From: CAYPNP01 sp964412195
Lineage (GTDB): Bacteria > Acidobacteriota > JAAYUB01
Direction: 5' to 3'
Length of the DNA: 64,000 nucleotides
Assembly: GCA_964412195.1 (NCBI GenBank)
Contig: CAYPNP010000002.1
Span: 1-64,000, forward strand
In this document: piece by piece, positions 7,367-17,317 of the stretch
Numbering within the stretch: position 1 is the stretch's first letter
How the letters are laid out: each line of letters starts with the position of its first letter
Notes under the pieces: model-generated
What the model was told of the DNA's origin: nothing
The model's input: only the letters and a program-made list of their open reading frames with translations
Databases searched by the model: none
Program-made: the position numbers and the translations under genes

Positions 7367-8983
7367 ATGGAGGCGTTGGAGAGTGCGCTGGCGAGCTGGC
7401 GGGAGGCCATCGGTCCGGAGCAGGTTCTGACCGCCCCGGCGTTCCTCGCCTTGGCTGAGAGCGCCACTTTCGCCACTTTCCAGCGGGTACCGGCGATCCT
7501 GCGCCCCGGCAGCCGGGAGGATGTGCAGGCCTGCCTGCGAATCGCCCAAATCCACGGTGTGCCTGTCTACGCCGTCAGCCGGGGGAAGAACTGGGGCTAC
7601 GGCTCCCGCGTGCCGGCCCGCGACGGGTGTGCGCTCATGGACCTGTCGCGGCTGGACCGGATCGTGGATTTCGATTCCCAGCTGGCGTGGGTGACGGTCG
7701 AGCCGGGCGTCACCTTCCGCCAGCTGCACCAGTTCCTCGCCGAAAAGAACGCGCCGATGTTCATGGCCGCCACGGGGTCGTCCCCCGACGCCAGCCTGAT
7801 CGGGACGGCGATGGAACGGGGCGACGGCACTGGGCCGCTCGGCGACATCTTCAGGCACGCCTGCGCCCTGGAAGTGGTCCTGCCCACGGGGGAGTGCGTT
7901 CAGACCGGATTGGCTCGATATCCCGGCGCCCAAGCGGCCCCGCTGCACCCGTGGGGAGCGGGTCCGGCCCTGGACGGCCTGTTCAGCCAGTCCAGCCTGG
8001 GCGTCGTGACCCGGATGACGTTCTGGCTGTCCCCCCTGCCCCGCTATTTCCAGATGTTTGTGGCCAACGTCCGGTCCAGGGATCGGCTCGAGGCGTTCGC
8101 GGACGCCTTGCAGGATTTAAGCCTGCAGGGGGTGCTTTCCGCCCCGTTCTATATCTGGAACGACGTGAAGTCCCTCAGCCTGCTGCGCCGCTACCCCTGG
8201 GAGGAGGCCGGCGGCCGCACGCCGCTGCCGGACGAGATCCTGGAGAAGTTCCACCACCGCCGCTGGGGCGGGCTCTGGACTGTCTGCGGTGCCCTCTACA
8301 GCCCGAGCGCCCGGGTGGGACGCGCCGAGAAGAGCCTCGTCCGACGGGCGCTGCGGGACAAGGCGGACCGGCTGGTGTTCGTTACCCCGCTGGTTTCCCG
8401 GCTGGCCGGCTGGATCCGGGCGCCCTACCGCCGGGCGACCGGCCGCGACCTTCAGCGGATCGCCCGGTACCGCGAGCGCAACCCGTTCCTCGGCTGCCCG
8501 ATCGACCGGAACCTGGCCACCGCCTACTGGCGCAAGAAGGGGAAGTTCCGGGAGACGACCGATCCCGACCGGGACCGCTGCGGATTCATCTGGATTTCGA
8601 TGGCGCTGCCCTTCCGGGGCGGCGATCTTCAGCGCGCGGAGGCAACGGTCCTGCCCCTATTCCGCCGGCACGGCTTCGAGCCGAACCTGGCTGGCATCGC
8701 CATCTCCCCGCGGTGCCTGTATTTCCTGCCCGCGGTGATCTATGACCGGGACGTGCCGGGAGAGGATCAGCGGGCCATGGCCTGCCACGACGAGATCCTG
8801 GCCGAGCTGATCCGGATCGGGTATTACCCCTTCCGGCTCGGGATCCAGTCCATGGGAGTTCTTCCCCCATCGTCGGATGACACCGACCGCCTGCTGGAAC
8901 GGCTGAAAGACTCCCTCGATCCCAACCGCATCCTCAGCCCTGGGCGCTACGAGCCCAAGCCGACGGGTGACCATGGACGATAG
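7367..8983 (+). CDS. FAD-dependent oxidoreductase, vanillyl-alcohol oxidase / p-cresol hydroxylase type
   Basis: This 538-residue flavoprotein begins with a FAD_binding_4 (PCMH-type) domain. The segment RPGSREDVQACLRIA starts the fold. SRGKNWGYGS is typical of the vanillyl-alcohol oxidase and 4-cresol dehydrogenase group, as are VTVEPGVTFRQLHQFL and the C-terminal SLDPNRILSPGRY. These enzymes oxidise para-substituted phenols, with the FAD often covalently bound. No cytochrome subunit lies nearby, so an oxidase is possible. The start is ATG 7367 with GTGGGAGG upstream; the frame extends further but into the inverted repeat. Substrate unknown. Confidence 0.8.
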   Translation: MEALESALASWREAIGPEQVLTAPAFLALAESATFATFQRVPAILRPGSREDVQACLRIAQIHGVPVYAVSRGKNWGYGSRVPARDGCALMDLSRLDRIVDFDSQLAWVTVEPGVTFRQLHQFLAEKNAPMFMAATGSSPDASLIGTAMERGDGTGPLGDIFRHACALEVVLPTGECVQTGLARYPGAQAAPLHPWGAGPALDGLFSQSSLGVVTRMTFWLSPLPRYFQMFVANVRSRDRLEAFADALQDLSLQGVLSAPFYIWNDVKSLSLLRRYPWEEAGGRTPLPDEILEKFHHRRWGGLWTVCGALYSPSARVGRAEKSLVRRALRDKADRLVFVTPLVSRLAGWIRAPYRRATGRDLQRIARYRERNPFLGCPIDRNLATAYWRKKGKFRETTDPDRDRCGFIWISMALPFRGGDLQRAEATVLPLFRRHGFEPNLAGIAISPRCLYFLPAVIYDRDVPGEDQRAMACHDEILAELIRIGYYPFRLGIQSMGVLPPSSDDTDRLLERLKDSLDPNRILSPGRYEPKPTGDHGR

Positions 8984-9020
8984 ACCATAGACCATGGTCC
9001 ATCGTCCATGGTCTATGGTC
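8983..9020. repeat. Perfect 15-bp palindrome between convergent genes
   Basis: GACCATAGACCATGG (8983-8997) pairs exactly with 9006-9020 across an 8-base loop. Further partial copies (CCATGGACGATAG, TCCATCGTCCATGG) surround it. It begins at the stop codon of the flavin oxidase and precedes the sodB end. There is no T-run, so it is not a standard intrinsic terminator, though it could stop or stabilise both messages. Confidence 0.8.
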
Positions 9021-9044
9021 CTTCGTCTCCTCCAATTCATCGAT

Positions 9045-9635
9045 CTACAGCTGCTTATTGACGAACTCCCAGTTGACCAGCTTCTCCATGACCGCGGCGA
9101 CGTAGTCGGGCCGGCGGTTCTGGTAGTCCAGGTAGTAGGCGTGCTCCCACACGTCCACGGTCAGCAGGGCCTTCTTGCCGTGCGCCAGGGGGGTGTCGGC
9201 GTTGGCGGTCTTCAGGATCTCCAGCTTCCCGCCGGACAGGGCCAGCCAGGCCCAGCCGCTGCCGAATTGGGTGACGGCGGCGTTCTTGAAGTCTTCCAGG
9301 AATTTGTCGTAGCTGCCGAAATCGGCCTGGATCCGGCCGGCGATGGCGCCCGCAGGCTTCCCGCCGCCGTTCGGCTTCAGGCAATGCCAGTAGAAGGTGT
9401 GGTTCCAGACCTGGGCGGCGTTGTTGAACAGGCCCGCCTTGGCGGGATCGCCCGCCGCCTTCCGGATCAGGGTCTCCAGGTCGGCGGACTCCAGCTCCGT
9501 GCCGGCGATCAGCTTGTTGGTGTTGGTGACGTACGCCTGGTGGTGTTTGCCGTGGTGGAAATCCAGCGTCTGGGCGGAAATCACCGGCACCAGGGCATCC
9601 TTGGGATACGGCAGGGGTGGAAGTTCAATAGCCAT
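9045..9635 (-). CDS. sodB: Superoxide dismutase, Fe type
   Basis: This 196-residue enzyme dismutates superoxide to oxygen and hydrogen peroxide. The metal ligands H27 (DFHHGKHH), H79 (WNHTFYW), D161 and H165 (DVWEHAYY) are all visible. Q75 in AAQVWNH, rather than Gly, is the usual mark of the iron form. There is no signal peptide, so it is cytoplasmic. The ATG has GAGGAGG upstream. It is transcribed alone from within a region of inverted repeats. Confidence 0.95.
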   Translation of the reverse strand: MAIELPPLPYPKDALVPVISAQTLDFHHGKHHQAYVTNTNKLIAGTELESADLETLIRKAAGDPAKAGLFNNAAQVWNHTFYWHCLKPNGGGKPAGAIAGRIQADFGSYDKFLEDFKNAAVTQFGSGWAWLALSGGKLEILKTANADTPLAHGKKALLTVDVWEHAYYLDYQNRRPDYVAAVMEKLVNWEFVNKQL

Positions 9636-9657
9636 AAATCCTCCTCGATAAGATATT

Positions 9658-9786
9658 CACCACAAAGGCACAAAGGACACGAAGAAATGCACTTGTATTA
9701 TTGCGGTTCAGTACGCTGAACATAACAGATAGCGAATGCCAAGCCAAATCAAATATGGTCTTTGTGCGCTTTGTGCCTTTGTGGTG
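9658..9786. repeat. Inverted repeat, CACAAAGGCACAAAGG type
   Basis: The 17-base arm 9658-9674 is an exact reverse complement of 9770-9786. The left arm continues as the purine-rich GGACACGAAG. It fills the gap between sodB and the ispA stop codon. Confidence 0.8.
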
Positions 9787-9790
9787 CGTT

Positions 9791-10693
9791 CTAGCTCCTC
9801 CGGCTGAGGATGTAGCGGGCGGTTTCGGCGAGGAACCCCGTGTCGACCGACGGCGGCAGGGCCCTCAGCGCTGCCTGCGCTTTTTCGACCGTATCTGCGG
9901 CCAGCTTCCGGCTGCCGTCCAGCCCATGGATTGCGGGGAACGTCAGCTTGTGCTGCGCGGCGTCTTTCCCCGGGGTCTTGCCCAGGGCCTCCCGGGTGGA
10001 GGTGACGTCCAAAATGTCGTCCGTGATCTGAAAGGCCAGCCCGATGGCCTCGCTGTACTCCGTCAGGCGCCCCAGGACGGCCTCGTCCGCCTGCCCCAGC
10101 AGCGCCCCGGTCCGTACGGACACCCGGATCATCGCCCCTGTCTTCAGGCGGTGGATGTCCCCCAGCAGCTCCGCTTCCGTCGGCCCGGCCGGGGCGGTGA
10201 TATCGAGCACCTGGCCGGCGACCATGCCGAGAGGCGTCCCGGCCGCCTCGGCGATCTCGGCGGCCAGCCGGCACCGCAGCAACGCCGCTTCCTCTCCGGA
10301 CGGATGGCGGGACAGTACCAGGAACGCGTGGGTCAGGAGGGCGTCCCCGGTCAGGATGGCCACCGCCTCGCCGAACTTCTTGTGGCTGGTGGGCTGTCCC
10401 CGCCGCAGGTCGTCGTCGTCCATGGCCGGCAGGTCGTCGTGGATCAGCGAGTAGGTGTGGATCATTTCCAGCGCGCATGCCGGGGCGAACCGCTCGGGGT
10501 GGCCGCTGCCCAGCGCCTCGGCGGTCGCGACGGCCAGCACCGCTCGCAGTCGCTTGCCGCCGGCGAAGACGCTGTACCGCATGGCCTCGTGGATCACAGC
10601 CGGCGGCGTGCTCCCAGGCGGCAGGAGCCGGTCCAGCCAGGCGTCCACCAGGACTTTTCGCTCCTGCCAGACGGCATGGAAGTCGATCGCCAT
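9791..10693 (-). CDS. ispA: Farnesyl diphosphate synthase-type polyprenyl synthetase
   Basis: This 300-residue trans-prenyltransferase condenses isopentenyl diphosphate with allylic diphosphates. The first Asp-rich motif, DDLPAMDDDDLRRG, begins at D86. The second, DDILD, lies near 225. KLTFP and the substrate-binding GGKRLR (45-50) are present. The two residues inserted in DDxxxxD fit short-chain farnesyl/geranyl synthases of bacterial type. It lies 12 bases after xseB, an arrangement common in bacteria. Confidence 0.92.
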   Translation of the reverse strand: MAIDFHAVWQERKVLVDAWLDRLLPPGSTPPAVIHEAMRYSVFAGGKRLRAVLAVATAEALGSGHPERFAPACALEMIHTYSLIHDDLPAMDDDDLRRGQPTSHKKFGEAVAILTGDALLTHAFLVLSRHPSGEEAALLRCRLAAEIAEAAGTPLGMVAGQVLDITAPAGPTEAELLGDIHRLKTGAMIRVSVRTGALLGQADEAVLGRLTEYSEAIGLAFQITDDILDVTSTREALGKTPGKDAAQHKLTFPAIHGLDGSRKLAADTVEKAQAALRALPPSVDTGFLAETARYILSRRS

Positions 10694-10705
10694 GATTGCC
10701 CTCTC

Positions 10706-10990
10706 TCAGAAAGGCACGTCGCCGTCGGGGTCGGCGCCCCCTTCTGCATTGCCGGCCGGGGCGGCGCCGAAATTCTCCTTCTTCACGCTGCCGTCGGGTT
10801 TCTTGAGGAGGATCTCCACCTTCTGCTCCGCCTCCTGGAGCTTCCGGGCGCAGAAGTCGGCGATGCCCATGCCTTCCTCGAAGACCCTCAGCGCCTCGTC
10901 GAGCGGCAGGTTGCCCTCCTCCAAAGCCTTGACCTTCTGCTCCAGCGCCGACAGCGCGCTCTCGAAATCCTTGTACGCTTCTTTCTTCAT
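10706..10990 (-). CDS. xseB: Exodeoxyribonuclease VII small subunit
   Basis: This 94-residue protein has the XseB helical pair: FESALSALEQKVKALEEGNLPLDEALRVFEEGM. It forms the multi-copy partner of XseA in exonuclease VII, which degrades single-stranded DNA. The ATG at 10990 has GAGGTG upstream; a GTG at 10999 lies on that site and is rejected. The C-terminal 30 residues are low-complexity and Gly/Ala/Asp-rich. Confidence 0.9.
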   Translation of the reverse strand: MKKEAYKDFESALSALEQKVKALEEGNLPLDEALRVFEEGMGIADFCARKLQEAEQKVEILLKKPDGSVKKENFGAAPAGNAEGGADPDGDVPF

Positions 10991-11015
10991 CGTGCCCACC
11001 TCGTTGCGAAATCAT

Positions 11016-11136
11016 CGGACTTCGGACATCGGACTTCGGGTTTCGGGCGTCGGAAATCGGACATCAAGAATCTTGCATACCATCCAGGTTCCCGGTACCC
11101 AAACACGATGTCCGAAACCCGATGTCCAAAGTCCGA
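11016..11136. repeat. Imperfect inverted repeat, GGACATCGGACTTCGG type
   Basis: The left arm (11016-11046) and right arm (11106-11136) are related as imperfect reverse complements built from GGACATCGGACTTCGGGTTTCGG. It separates xseA from xseB. A single arm of the same family recurs at 55858-55895, so this is a dispersed element. Confidence 0.75.
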
Positions 11137-11155
11137 ATCCCTCACTGCAGACACC

Positions 11156-12556
11156 TCACTCCTCGCTCCTCACTTTCCCATGCTCCGGCCGGGTCGTTTC
11201 CACGGTGCACTCCAGGGCCCCTTCCCCCAGCAGCACGTCCACCGGCTGGCCGGAGGAGACGGCCTGCCAGCGCCGGATGACCCGGCCGCCGCCGTCCAGG
11301 CAGATGGCGTACCCGCGTTCCAGGACCGCCTTCGGGCTGAGGCCGGCCAGCCGCTGTCCGGCCAGCTCGTGACGCTTCCGCCGCGCGGCCAGCAGCGCGG
11401 ACACGGCGACGCGCAGCGCCTCCCGCCCCATGGCGAGGCGGTGAGTCTGCTCCTGAAGCCGCCGGGCGGGGCTGGCCGCGAGCAGCCTCTGGCGCAGGTC
11501 GGCCAGGCGTCGCGCGCGCGACTGGACGAGCGAGTTGGCAAGGTACTGCAACCGCAGGTGCCACTCGTCGACCTTCTGGATCATGGTCCGCACCCGGTGC
11601 GGGACGGCGGTCAGGGCCCGATTCAATACCAGCACTTTCAAGTGGTTGCGGTGCGCGGCGAGCCGGTTCTCCATGGACATCAGCAGCGTCTTGCGGCAGG
11701 CATCCACCCGGCGCGACAGCTCCTCGGCGGCCCCGGCCACCATCTCCGCGGCGGCCGATGGTGTGGGGGCCCGCAGGTCGGCGACGAAATCGGCGATGGT
11801 GAAGTCGATCTCGTGCCCGACCGACGAGATGACGGGGATCCGGCAGGTGAAGATGGCCCGCGCCACGGGCTCCTCGTTGAAGGCCCAGAGGTCCTCGAGG
11901 CTGCCGCCGCCCCGGCCGACGATGAGGACGTCCACGACGGGATTGGCGTCGAACCAGCGGATGCCCTCGGCGATTTCCAGCGCCGCCCCCTCCCCCTGGA
12001 CCTTGACCGGGTAGATCAGGACCTGGACCGCGCTGTTGCGCCGCCGCAGGACCTGCAGGATGTCCCGGATGGCCGCCCCGGTGGGCGACGTGACCACGCC
12101 GACCCGGCCCGGCAGGAGTGGCAGCGGTTTCTTGCGGGCCGCCTCGAACAGCCCTTCCTGCTTGAGCTTTTCCTTGAGCTGCTCGAAGGCCCGCTGCAGG
12201 TTGCCCAGCCCGTACTCCAGCATCTCCTCCACGATCAGCTGGTATTCGCCGCGGGGCTCGTACACGGAGATCCGCCCCCGGGCCAGGACTTCCATGCCGT
12301 TGCGCGGCTGGAAGGCCACGCGCCGCTGGCTGCCGCGGAAACAGACGCCGCGCAGCTGGGCGCCGGCGTCCTTGAGGGTGAAGTACCAGTGGCCGGAGGA
12401 CGGGGCGGCGAAGTTGGAAATCTCCCCCCGTACCCAGACGCTCTCGAAGTCGGCCTCCAGCGTGGCGCGGATCCGGCCGGTCAGCTCGCTGACCGTCAGC
12501 GCCTGGACGCCCGCCGGCGGATTCGGATTGGACATCATGGGCGGATAGGACATCAT
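11156..12556 (-). CDS. xseA: Exodeoxyribonuclease VII large subunit
   Basis: This 466-residue catalytic subunit starts with an OB-fold DNA-binding domain (about 15-112, VWVRGEISNF). The conserved nuclease core follows: GVVTSPTGAAIRDI, IVGRGGGSLEDLWAFNEE, PVISSVGHEIDFTI and DLRAPTPSAAAE. A long helical coiled-coil and the C-terminal LERGYAI segment close it. It cuts single-stranded DNA together with XseB. The start overlaps the folC stop by 4 bases. Confidence 0.96.
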   Translation of the reverse strand: MMSYPPMMSNPNPPAGVQALTVSELTGRIRATLEADFESVWVRGEISNFAAPSSGHWYFTLKDAGAQLRGVCFRGSQRRVAFQPRNGMEVLARGRISVYEPRGEYQLIVEEMLEYGLGNLQRAFEQLKEKLKQEGLFEAARKKPLPLLPGRVGVVTSPTGAAIRDILQVLRRRNSAVQVLIYPVKVQGEGAALEIAEGIRWFDANPVVDVLIVGRGGGSLEDLWAFNEEPVARAIFTCRIPVISSVGHEIDFTIADFVADLRAPTPSAAAEMVAGAAEELSRRVDACRKTLLMSMENRLAAHRNHLKVLVLNRALTAVPHRVRTMIQKVDEWHLRLQYLANSLVQSRARRLADLRQRLLAASPARRLQEQTHRLAMGREALRVAVSALLAARRKRHELAGQRLAGLSPKAVLERGYAICLDGGGRVIRRWQAVSSGQPVDVLLGEGALECTVETTRPEHGKVRSEE

Positions 12557-13829
12557 TGCCGCTGCCGGCTCCTTTCTTCCCAGATCTTCATCACGGCGGC
12601 GGCCAGGTACAGGGAGCCCAGCACATAGACCGCCGCGTCGCCCCCACTCAAGCGGAGAGCCTCCGTCAGGGCATCCGCGGGTTCTTCCCGGTAACTCAAC
12701 GCATATTTTTGCATGAACGGCGCAAACTCCTCCGCTCCGGCCGCCCGCGGAGAAGGCACCCGGGTCAGCACAATGTTGCGGGCATGGGGGAGCAGCTTCT
12801 GGATCATCGAGGGAAAGTCCTTGTCCTTCATGGCGCCGAAAACTACCACGGGCGGCTGCTCCCGGGCAGCCAGCTCTTCGATGGCGGCCTCCATGGCGTC
12901 CGGGTTATGGGCCCCGTCCACGAGGATCTCCGGCCTCTCGGAAAGCCGCTGCATCCGTCCCGGCCAGCCGCCGTCCCGCAGACCCGCTGCCAGGGCCTCC
13001 TCGCCGATCCGCCAGCCCATCGACCGCAGCGCGCGGACGGCGGCGATCACGGTGGCGGCGTTGTACCGCTGGAACCGCCCGGCCAGGCCCAGCGTCCAGC
13101 CCGGCCGCCCGGCGCCGGTCGTCTCCGGCAATTCCGCCTCCAGCACCGCCTTCGCCCGGACCACTTCCGCGGCGCCCCGGGCCAGCTCCGCCTCCAGCGA
13201 AGCCGCCCATTTGTCCTGGGGCCCCAGCACGACCGGGGCCGACGGCCGCAGGATGCCCATTTTTTCACGGGCGATGGCGTCCACGGTGGCGCCCAGGATG
13301 CGGCAATGGTCCAGGCCCACCGTGGTGATCACCGACAGGATGGGATCGGCCACGTTGACCGCGTCCAGGCGGCCGCCCAGGCCGACTTCCAGGACGTGGA
13401 CGTCCGGCGCGACCGACTGGAAATAGCTCGCGGCGACAAACGTCACCCACTCGTAGTAAGTCGGCGGACGGTCCAGCCGGCCGGCCGGCGATTCCACGGC
13501 CGCGCGCGCCCGGTGGGCATGCAGCAGCAGGTCTTCCGGGGTGATGGGCTCCCCGTCGATCCGGATCCGCTCGCGCAGGTCCAGCAGGTGCGGCGAGGTG
13601 TACAACCCGACGCGGTACCCCGCCCGCTCCAGCACCCGGGCCAGCCACCAGCTGACGCTCCCCTTCCCGTTCGTGCCGGCCACCAGAACGGCGGGGGCGA
13701 AGCGGCCGGGATTGAGCCGCGGGATGACGGCCGCCGCGGTGGACAGGTCGTAGCGCAGGCCGGCCACTTCGTTGCCCAGCCCGTCCAGGAAAGAGAGGAA
13801 ATCGGCGGCCGCCGCCCATTCCGGATTGC

Positions 13830-13833
<4 letters not shown>
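12553..13833 (-). CDS. folC: Folylpolyglutamate/dihydrofolate synthase
   Basis: This 426-residue Mur-ligase-type enzyme has the P-loop GTNGKGS at 53-59. YTSPHLLDLRERIRI, VLEVGLGGRLDAVN, TTVGLDHCRILG, VDGAHNPDA and the C-terminal VLGSLYLAA are present. It adds glutamate to folates and possibly makes dihydrofolate from dihydropteroate. Both ends overlap neighbours by ATGA (accD upstream, xseA downstream). The accD-folC pairing is a widespread arrangement. Confidence 0.95.
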
Positions 13834-14678
<845 letters not shown>

Positions 14679-14719
14679 GTGAACACCCCTCTGTGTCGGG
14701 CAGGCGCTGGCAAGGTCCC

Positions 14720-14748
14720 ATCTTACCGGGGGGAGCTTCCGGAGTCAA
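14720..14748 (-). promoter_or_regulatory. Sigma-70 type promoter of accD operon
   Basis: On the minus strand TTGACT (14748-14743) and TAAGAT (14725-14720) are 17 bases apart, about 42 bases before the accD start. Confidence 0.7.
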
Positions 14749-14770
14749 GGCCGGGCGCATCATGAACTAT

Positions 14771-14799
14771 TTGATTTTCATAATATTTCATTGTATAAG
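14771..14799 (+). promoter_or_regulatory. Sigma-70 type promoter of the FHA gene
   Basis: TTGATT (14771-14776) and TATAAG (14794-14799) have a 17-base spacer, and TG precedes the -10 box. The leader to the ATG at 14833 carries GGGAGGAG. It is divergent from the accD promoter. Confidence 0.6.
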
Positions 14800-14832
14800 T
14801 GCAACCAATATTGAGCACTACGGGAGGAGAAC

Positions 14833-16083
14833 ATGATCTGTCCCTTCTGCCTGAAGGATGCGCCCGCCGGCTTCCCCCAGTGTCCAAACTGCCAAGCACC
14901 CGTTGACCGGAGCGTGACTCCCCTCCCCTCCGGCATCTTCCGGCGGATCATGGCCCTGTTCTTCGATATCCTCATTCCGGCGATCCTGTTCGCCGGCCTG
15001 TATGTACCGCTCATGTTCCTGCTCAGCCAGGACCAGGCGATGATCCTGATGGCCGTCCCAGGGGGAGTGCTCCTGCTCTTCACCCTGCTCCAGCTGATCC
15101 TCCTCTTCAGCTCGGGCCAAACCATCGGCAAGAAGCTGATGGGAATCAAGATCATCAAGGCGGACTATGAGAAGGCCGGCTTCGGTACGCTCCTGATGCG
15201 GGAGATCGTCGGCCGCCTGGTGTGCGGGCTGACCCTGAACATCGGGTACCTGATGATCCTGTTCAATCCCGAACGCCGCGGCCTGCACGACAAGATCGCC
15301 GGCACCATCGTGGTCAAGAAGCTGCGCGCCCAAGCCGCGGCCGCCGCGGCGCCCGAACCGGCCCCGGCGCCCGCCTTCGAGCCGGCAGCGGCGCCGCCGC
15401 TCCGCCCGGAGCCCCTGACGCCGCCGGTCAACATCACGCCGCTGGCGCCGATCCCGGTGCCCGCTCCCGCGGCTCCCGCTCCGCCCGTGGCACCGCCGGA
15501 ACCCCTCCGCCCGACCGTCGCGCCGACTGCCGCCCCTCCCGCCGCCGGCGCCTGCCCGGCGTGCCAGTCACCCATCGAGGACGCCGACAGCAAATTCTGC
15601 CTGGTCTGCGGCTTCCCCATCCAGAGCGGCGTCAAGGCGTACACCCGGTTCTGCCCGAATTGCAAGTCCCCCGTGGCCGAAGACGCCTCGACCTGCCCGT
15701 CCTGCGGCCGCGCGATGCCCCGGGAATCCGCGCCGGTGCTGCCGAAACCCACCGACACACAGGTCGCCGCTGAAGCCACGGTGGTTGTGGCCGCCCCGCA
15801 ACTGATCTCCTACACCGCGGACGGCGCGCAGGAGATTTTCAATTTGGCCCTGCCGCTCACCAAGATCGGCCGCCTGAAGGACAACCACATCGCCCTGCCC
15901 AACGAGAAGGCGGTTTCCGGCCACCATTGCGAGATTTACATGGAAGGAAACCAGTTCATGATCCGCGACCTGGGCAGCACGAACGGCGTGTACATCAACA
16001 ACCGGAAGGTGGACAATTCCGCGCTGGCCGACGGGGACAAAATCAAGCTGGGCTTCAAGATCTTCCGGTTCAAGCAGTCCTGA
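14833..16083 (+). CDS. Zinc-ribbon / RDD membrane / FHA domain protein
   Basis: This 416-residue protein combines four parts. An N-terminal zinc ribbon has C3, C6, C17 and C20. An RDD-type membrane domain (about 31-160) has three hydrophobic segments and the conserved SSGQTIGKKLMGIKI. A Pro/Ala-rich linker spans about 175-240. Two further CxxC ribbons lie at about 243-295. A C-terminal FHA domain (about 330-414) has IGR, SGHHCEI and LGSTNGVYINN, the surface that binds phosphothreonine. It probably tethers a cytoplasmic phosphothreonine reader to the membrane. A Ser/Thr kinase receptor lies about 28 kb away, but no direct link is shown. Confidence 0.85.
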   Translation: MICPFCLKDAPAGFPQCPNCQAPVDRSVTPLPSGIFRRIMALFFDILIPAILFAGLYVPLMFLLSQDQAMILMAVPGGVLLLFTLLQLILLFSSGQTIGKKLMGIKIIKADYEKAGFGTLLMREIVGRLVCGLTLNIGYLMILFNPERRGLHDKIAGTIVVKKLRAQAAAAAAPEPAPAPAFEPAAAPPLRPEPLTPPVNITPLAPIPVPAPAAPAPPVAPPEPLRPTVAPTAAPPAAGACPACQSPIEDADSKFCLVCGFPIQSGVKAYTRFCPNCKSPVAEDASTCPSCGRAMPRESAPVLPKPTDTQVAAEATVVVAAPQLISYTADGAQEIFNLALPLTKIGRLKDNHIALPNEKAVSGHHCEIYMEGNQFMIRDLGSTNGVYINNRKVDNSALADGDKIKLGFKIFRFKQS

Positions 16084-16118
16084 CGGCGAGGCTCGAGACT
16101 TGAGTCTCCGGCCTCGGA

Positions 16119-17288
16119 TCAACCGACCATTTCGAAGTACAGGATCATCAGGTCGACCGCGTTGGTGACCCCGTCGCCGTTCAGATCCGCTTCCAGGGAG
16201 CCCGCCAGGATTTCCGCAAGATAATCGGCCAGCAGAACCACATCATCGAGGTCCGTGAATCCATCACCGTTGATGTCCCCGCGGCCCAGGATGCGGAACG
16301 GGGCATCGCTGACGTCGCTGAGGGCGCCGTCCAGCGCGCTGACCCGGACCAGGCAGTCCTGGGAGATCTCATCCGGCAGCTCCCACGAGTAATTCCCGTC
16401 GTTGTCGGCGCCGGCGTCGATGACTTCCCAGGTGGAACCCCCGTCGGGGGAATACTCGATTTTCACGTCTCCGGAAAAATAATCCCCATCCCAGGTGATG
16501 GGTTGCCGCGTGCCCGCCTCCCAGATCTCACCCCCGTTGGGCGAGGTCAGCCGCAGGTAGGGCACGACCAGCGGCAATGCAATCTCGGCACCCTGGTAGA
16601 TCTGCCGGTTGGAGCCCTGCACGAAGACCACCATCCGGCAATTGTTGCGGTCCCAGCTTTGCTGGATGGTGAAGGCGCGCGTGGTTTCATAGCTTTGACC
16701 CGGGCCGACGGAGATGTCCGTCCCGGACGCGTTGGGCAGCATGCCCCGGTTGACGTAGTCCAGCTCGGTCATGCCGATCCAGGCAAACGGTATGTGCCTC
16801 TGGATCAACGCGAAATGCAGCTTGCCGCTGACCGTCTGGCCCGAAGTGTTGACGATGCGGGCCTTGACGACGTCGTTGGCCTCGTTGCTGAGAAAGATAT
16901 CAATCGGATTCGCAACCGCTTTCCGGGCGTTGAACACCGGCAGGTACTCGCTGTACATGTTGCCGCCGGCAATGCCGCCGACCACGGATTGCACGCCATC
17001 GAACACGACCGTGGGGAGTCCGGACACGCCGTAATAATTCTTACGTGTGGTGTAATCCACGATATAGAAGGGATCCCCGTCTGCTGCATGGTAGGCGATG
17101 ACCACCAGCCGGGAATCCTGCTCCCCGTCCAGCTGGCCAAGGCCCAGGGCCGCGCTCGGGCAGTAGCCGCACCAGGTGGCGGTGAAATCCTCCGCCACCA
17201 CCACCTTCTGCTGCGTCGCCGCGCCCAGCGCCAGGCAACACGAGCAGGCCAGGATGACCACCCCCAACCAGAGTTGATGTTTTCGCAT
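16119..17288 (-). CDS. Exported thioredoxin-fold protein with C-terminal dockerin-like repeats
   Basis: This 389-residue protein starts with a signal peptide (core LGVVILACSCCLALG). A thioredoxin-like domain follows with ATWCGYC (C40, C43), resembling Omp28-type proteins. Then comes an Ig/Ser-Thr-rich-type beta domain (LTSPNGGEIWEAG, ITWDG). The C-terminus (about 335-389) holds two Ca-binding dockerin-like segments, GDINGDGFTDLDDVVLLADY and DLNGDGVTNAVDLMILY. The start is ATG 17288: GGGAGG lies 9 bases upstream, whereas the earlier ATG 17297 abuts that site. It follows the barrel gene by 29 bases in the same operon. Likely periplasmic or surface thiol chemistry; partner unknown. Confidence 0.8.
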   Translation of the reverse strand: MRKHQLWLGVVILACSCCLALGAATQQKVVVAEDFTATWCGYCPSAALGLGQLDGEQDSRLVVIAYHAADGDPFYIVDYTTRKNYYGVSGLPTVVFDGVQSVVGGIAGGNMYSEYLPVFNARKAVANPIDIFLSNEANDVVKARIVNTSGQTVSGKLHFALIQRHIPFAWIGMTELDYVNRGMLPNASGTDISVGPGQSYETTRAFTIQQSWDRNNCRMVVFVQGSNRQIYQGAEIALPLVVPYLRLTSPNGGEIWEAGTRQPITWDGDYFSGDVKIEYSPDGGSTWEVIDAGADNDGNYSWELPDEISQDCLVRVSALDGALSDVSDAPFRILGRGDINGDGFTDLDDVVLLADYLAEILAGSLEADLNGDGVTNAVDLMILYFEMVG

Positions 17289-17317
17289 ATTCGGCATCCT
17301 CCCAAGCGAGACTCGGT

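Noticed and set aside
9701..12628. A plus-strand open frame of about 975 codons
   Set aside because: It lies opposite ispA, xseB and xseA, which have clear family motifs. The long frame is a GC-rich codon artefact.
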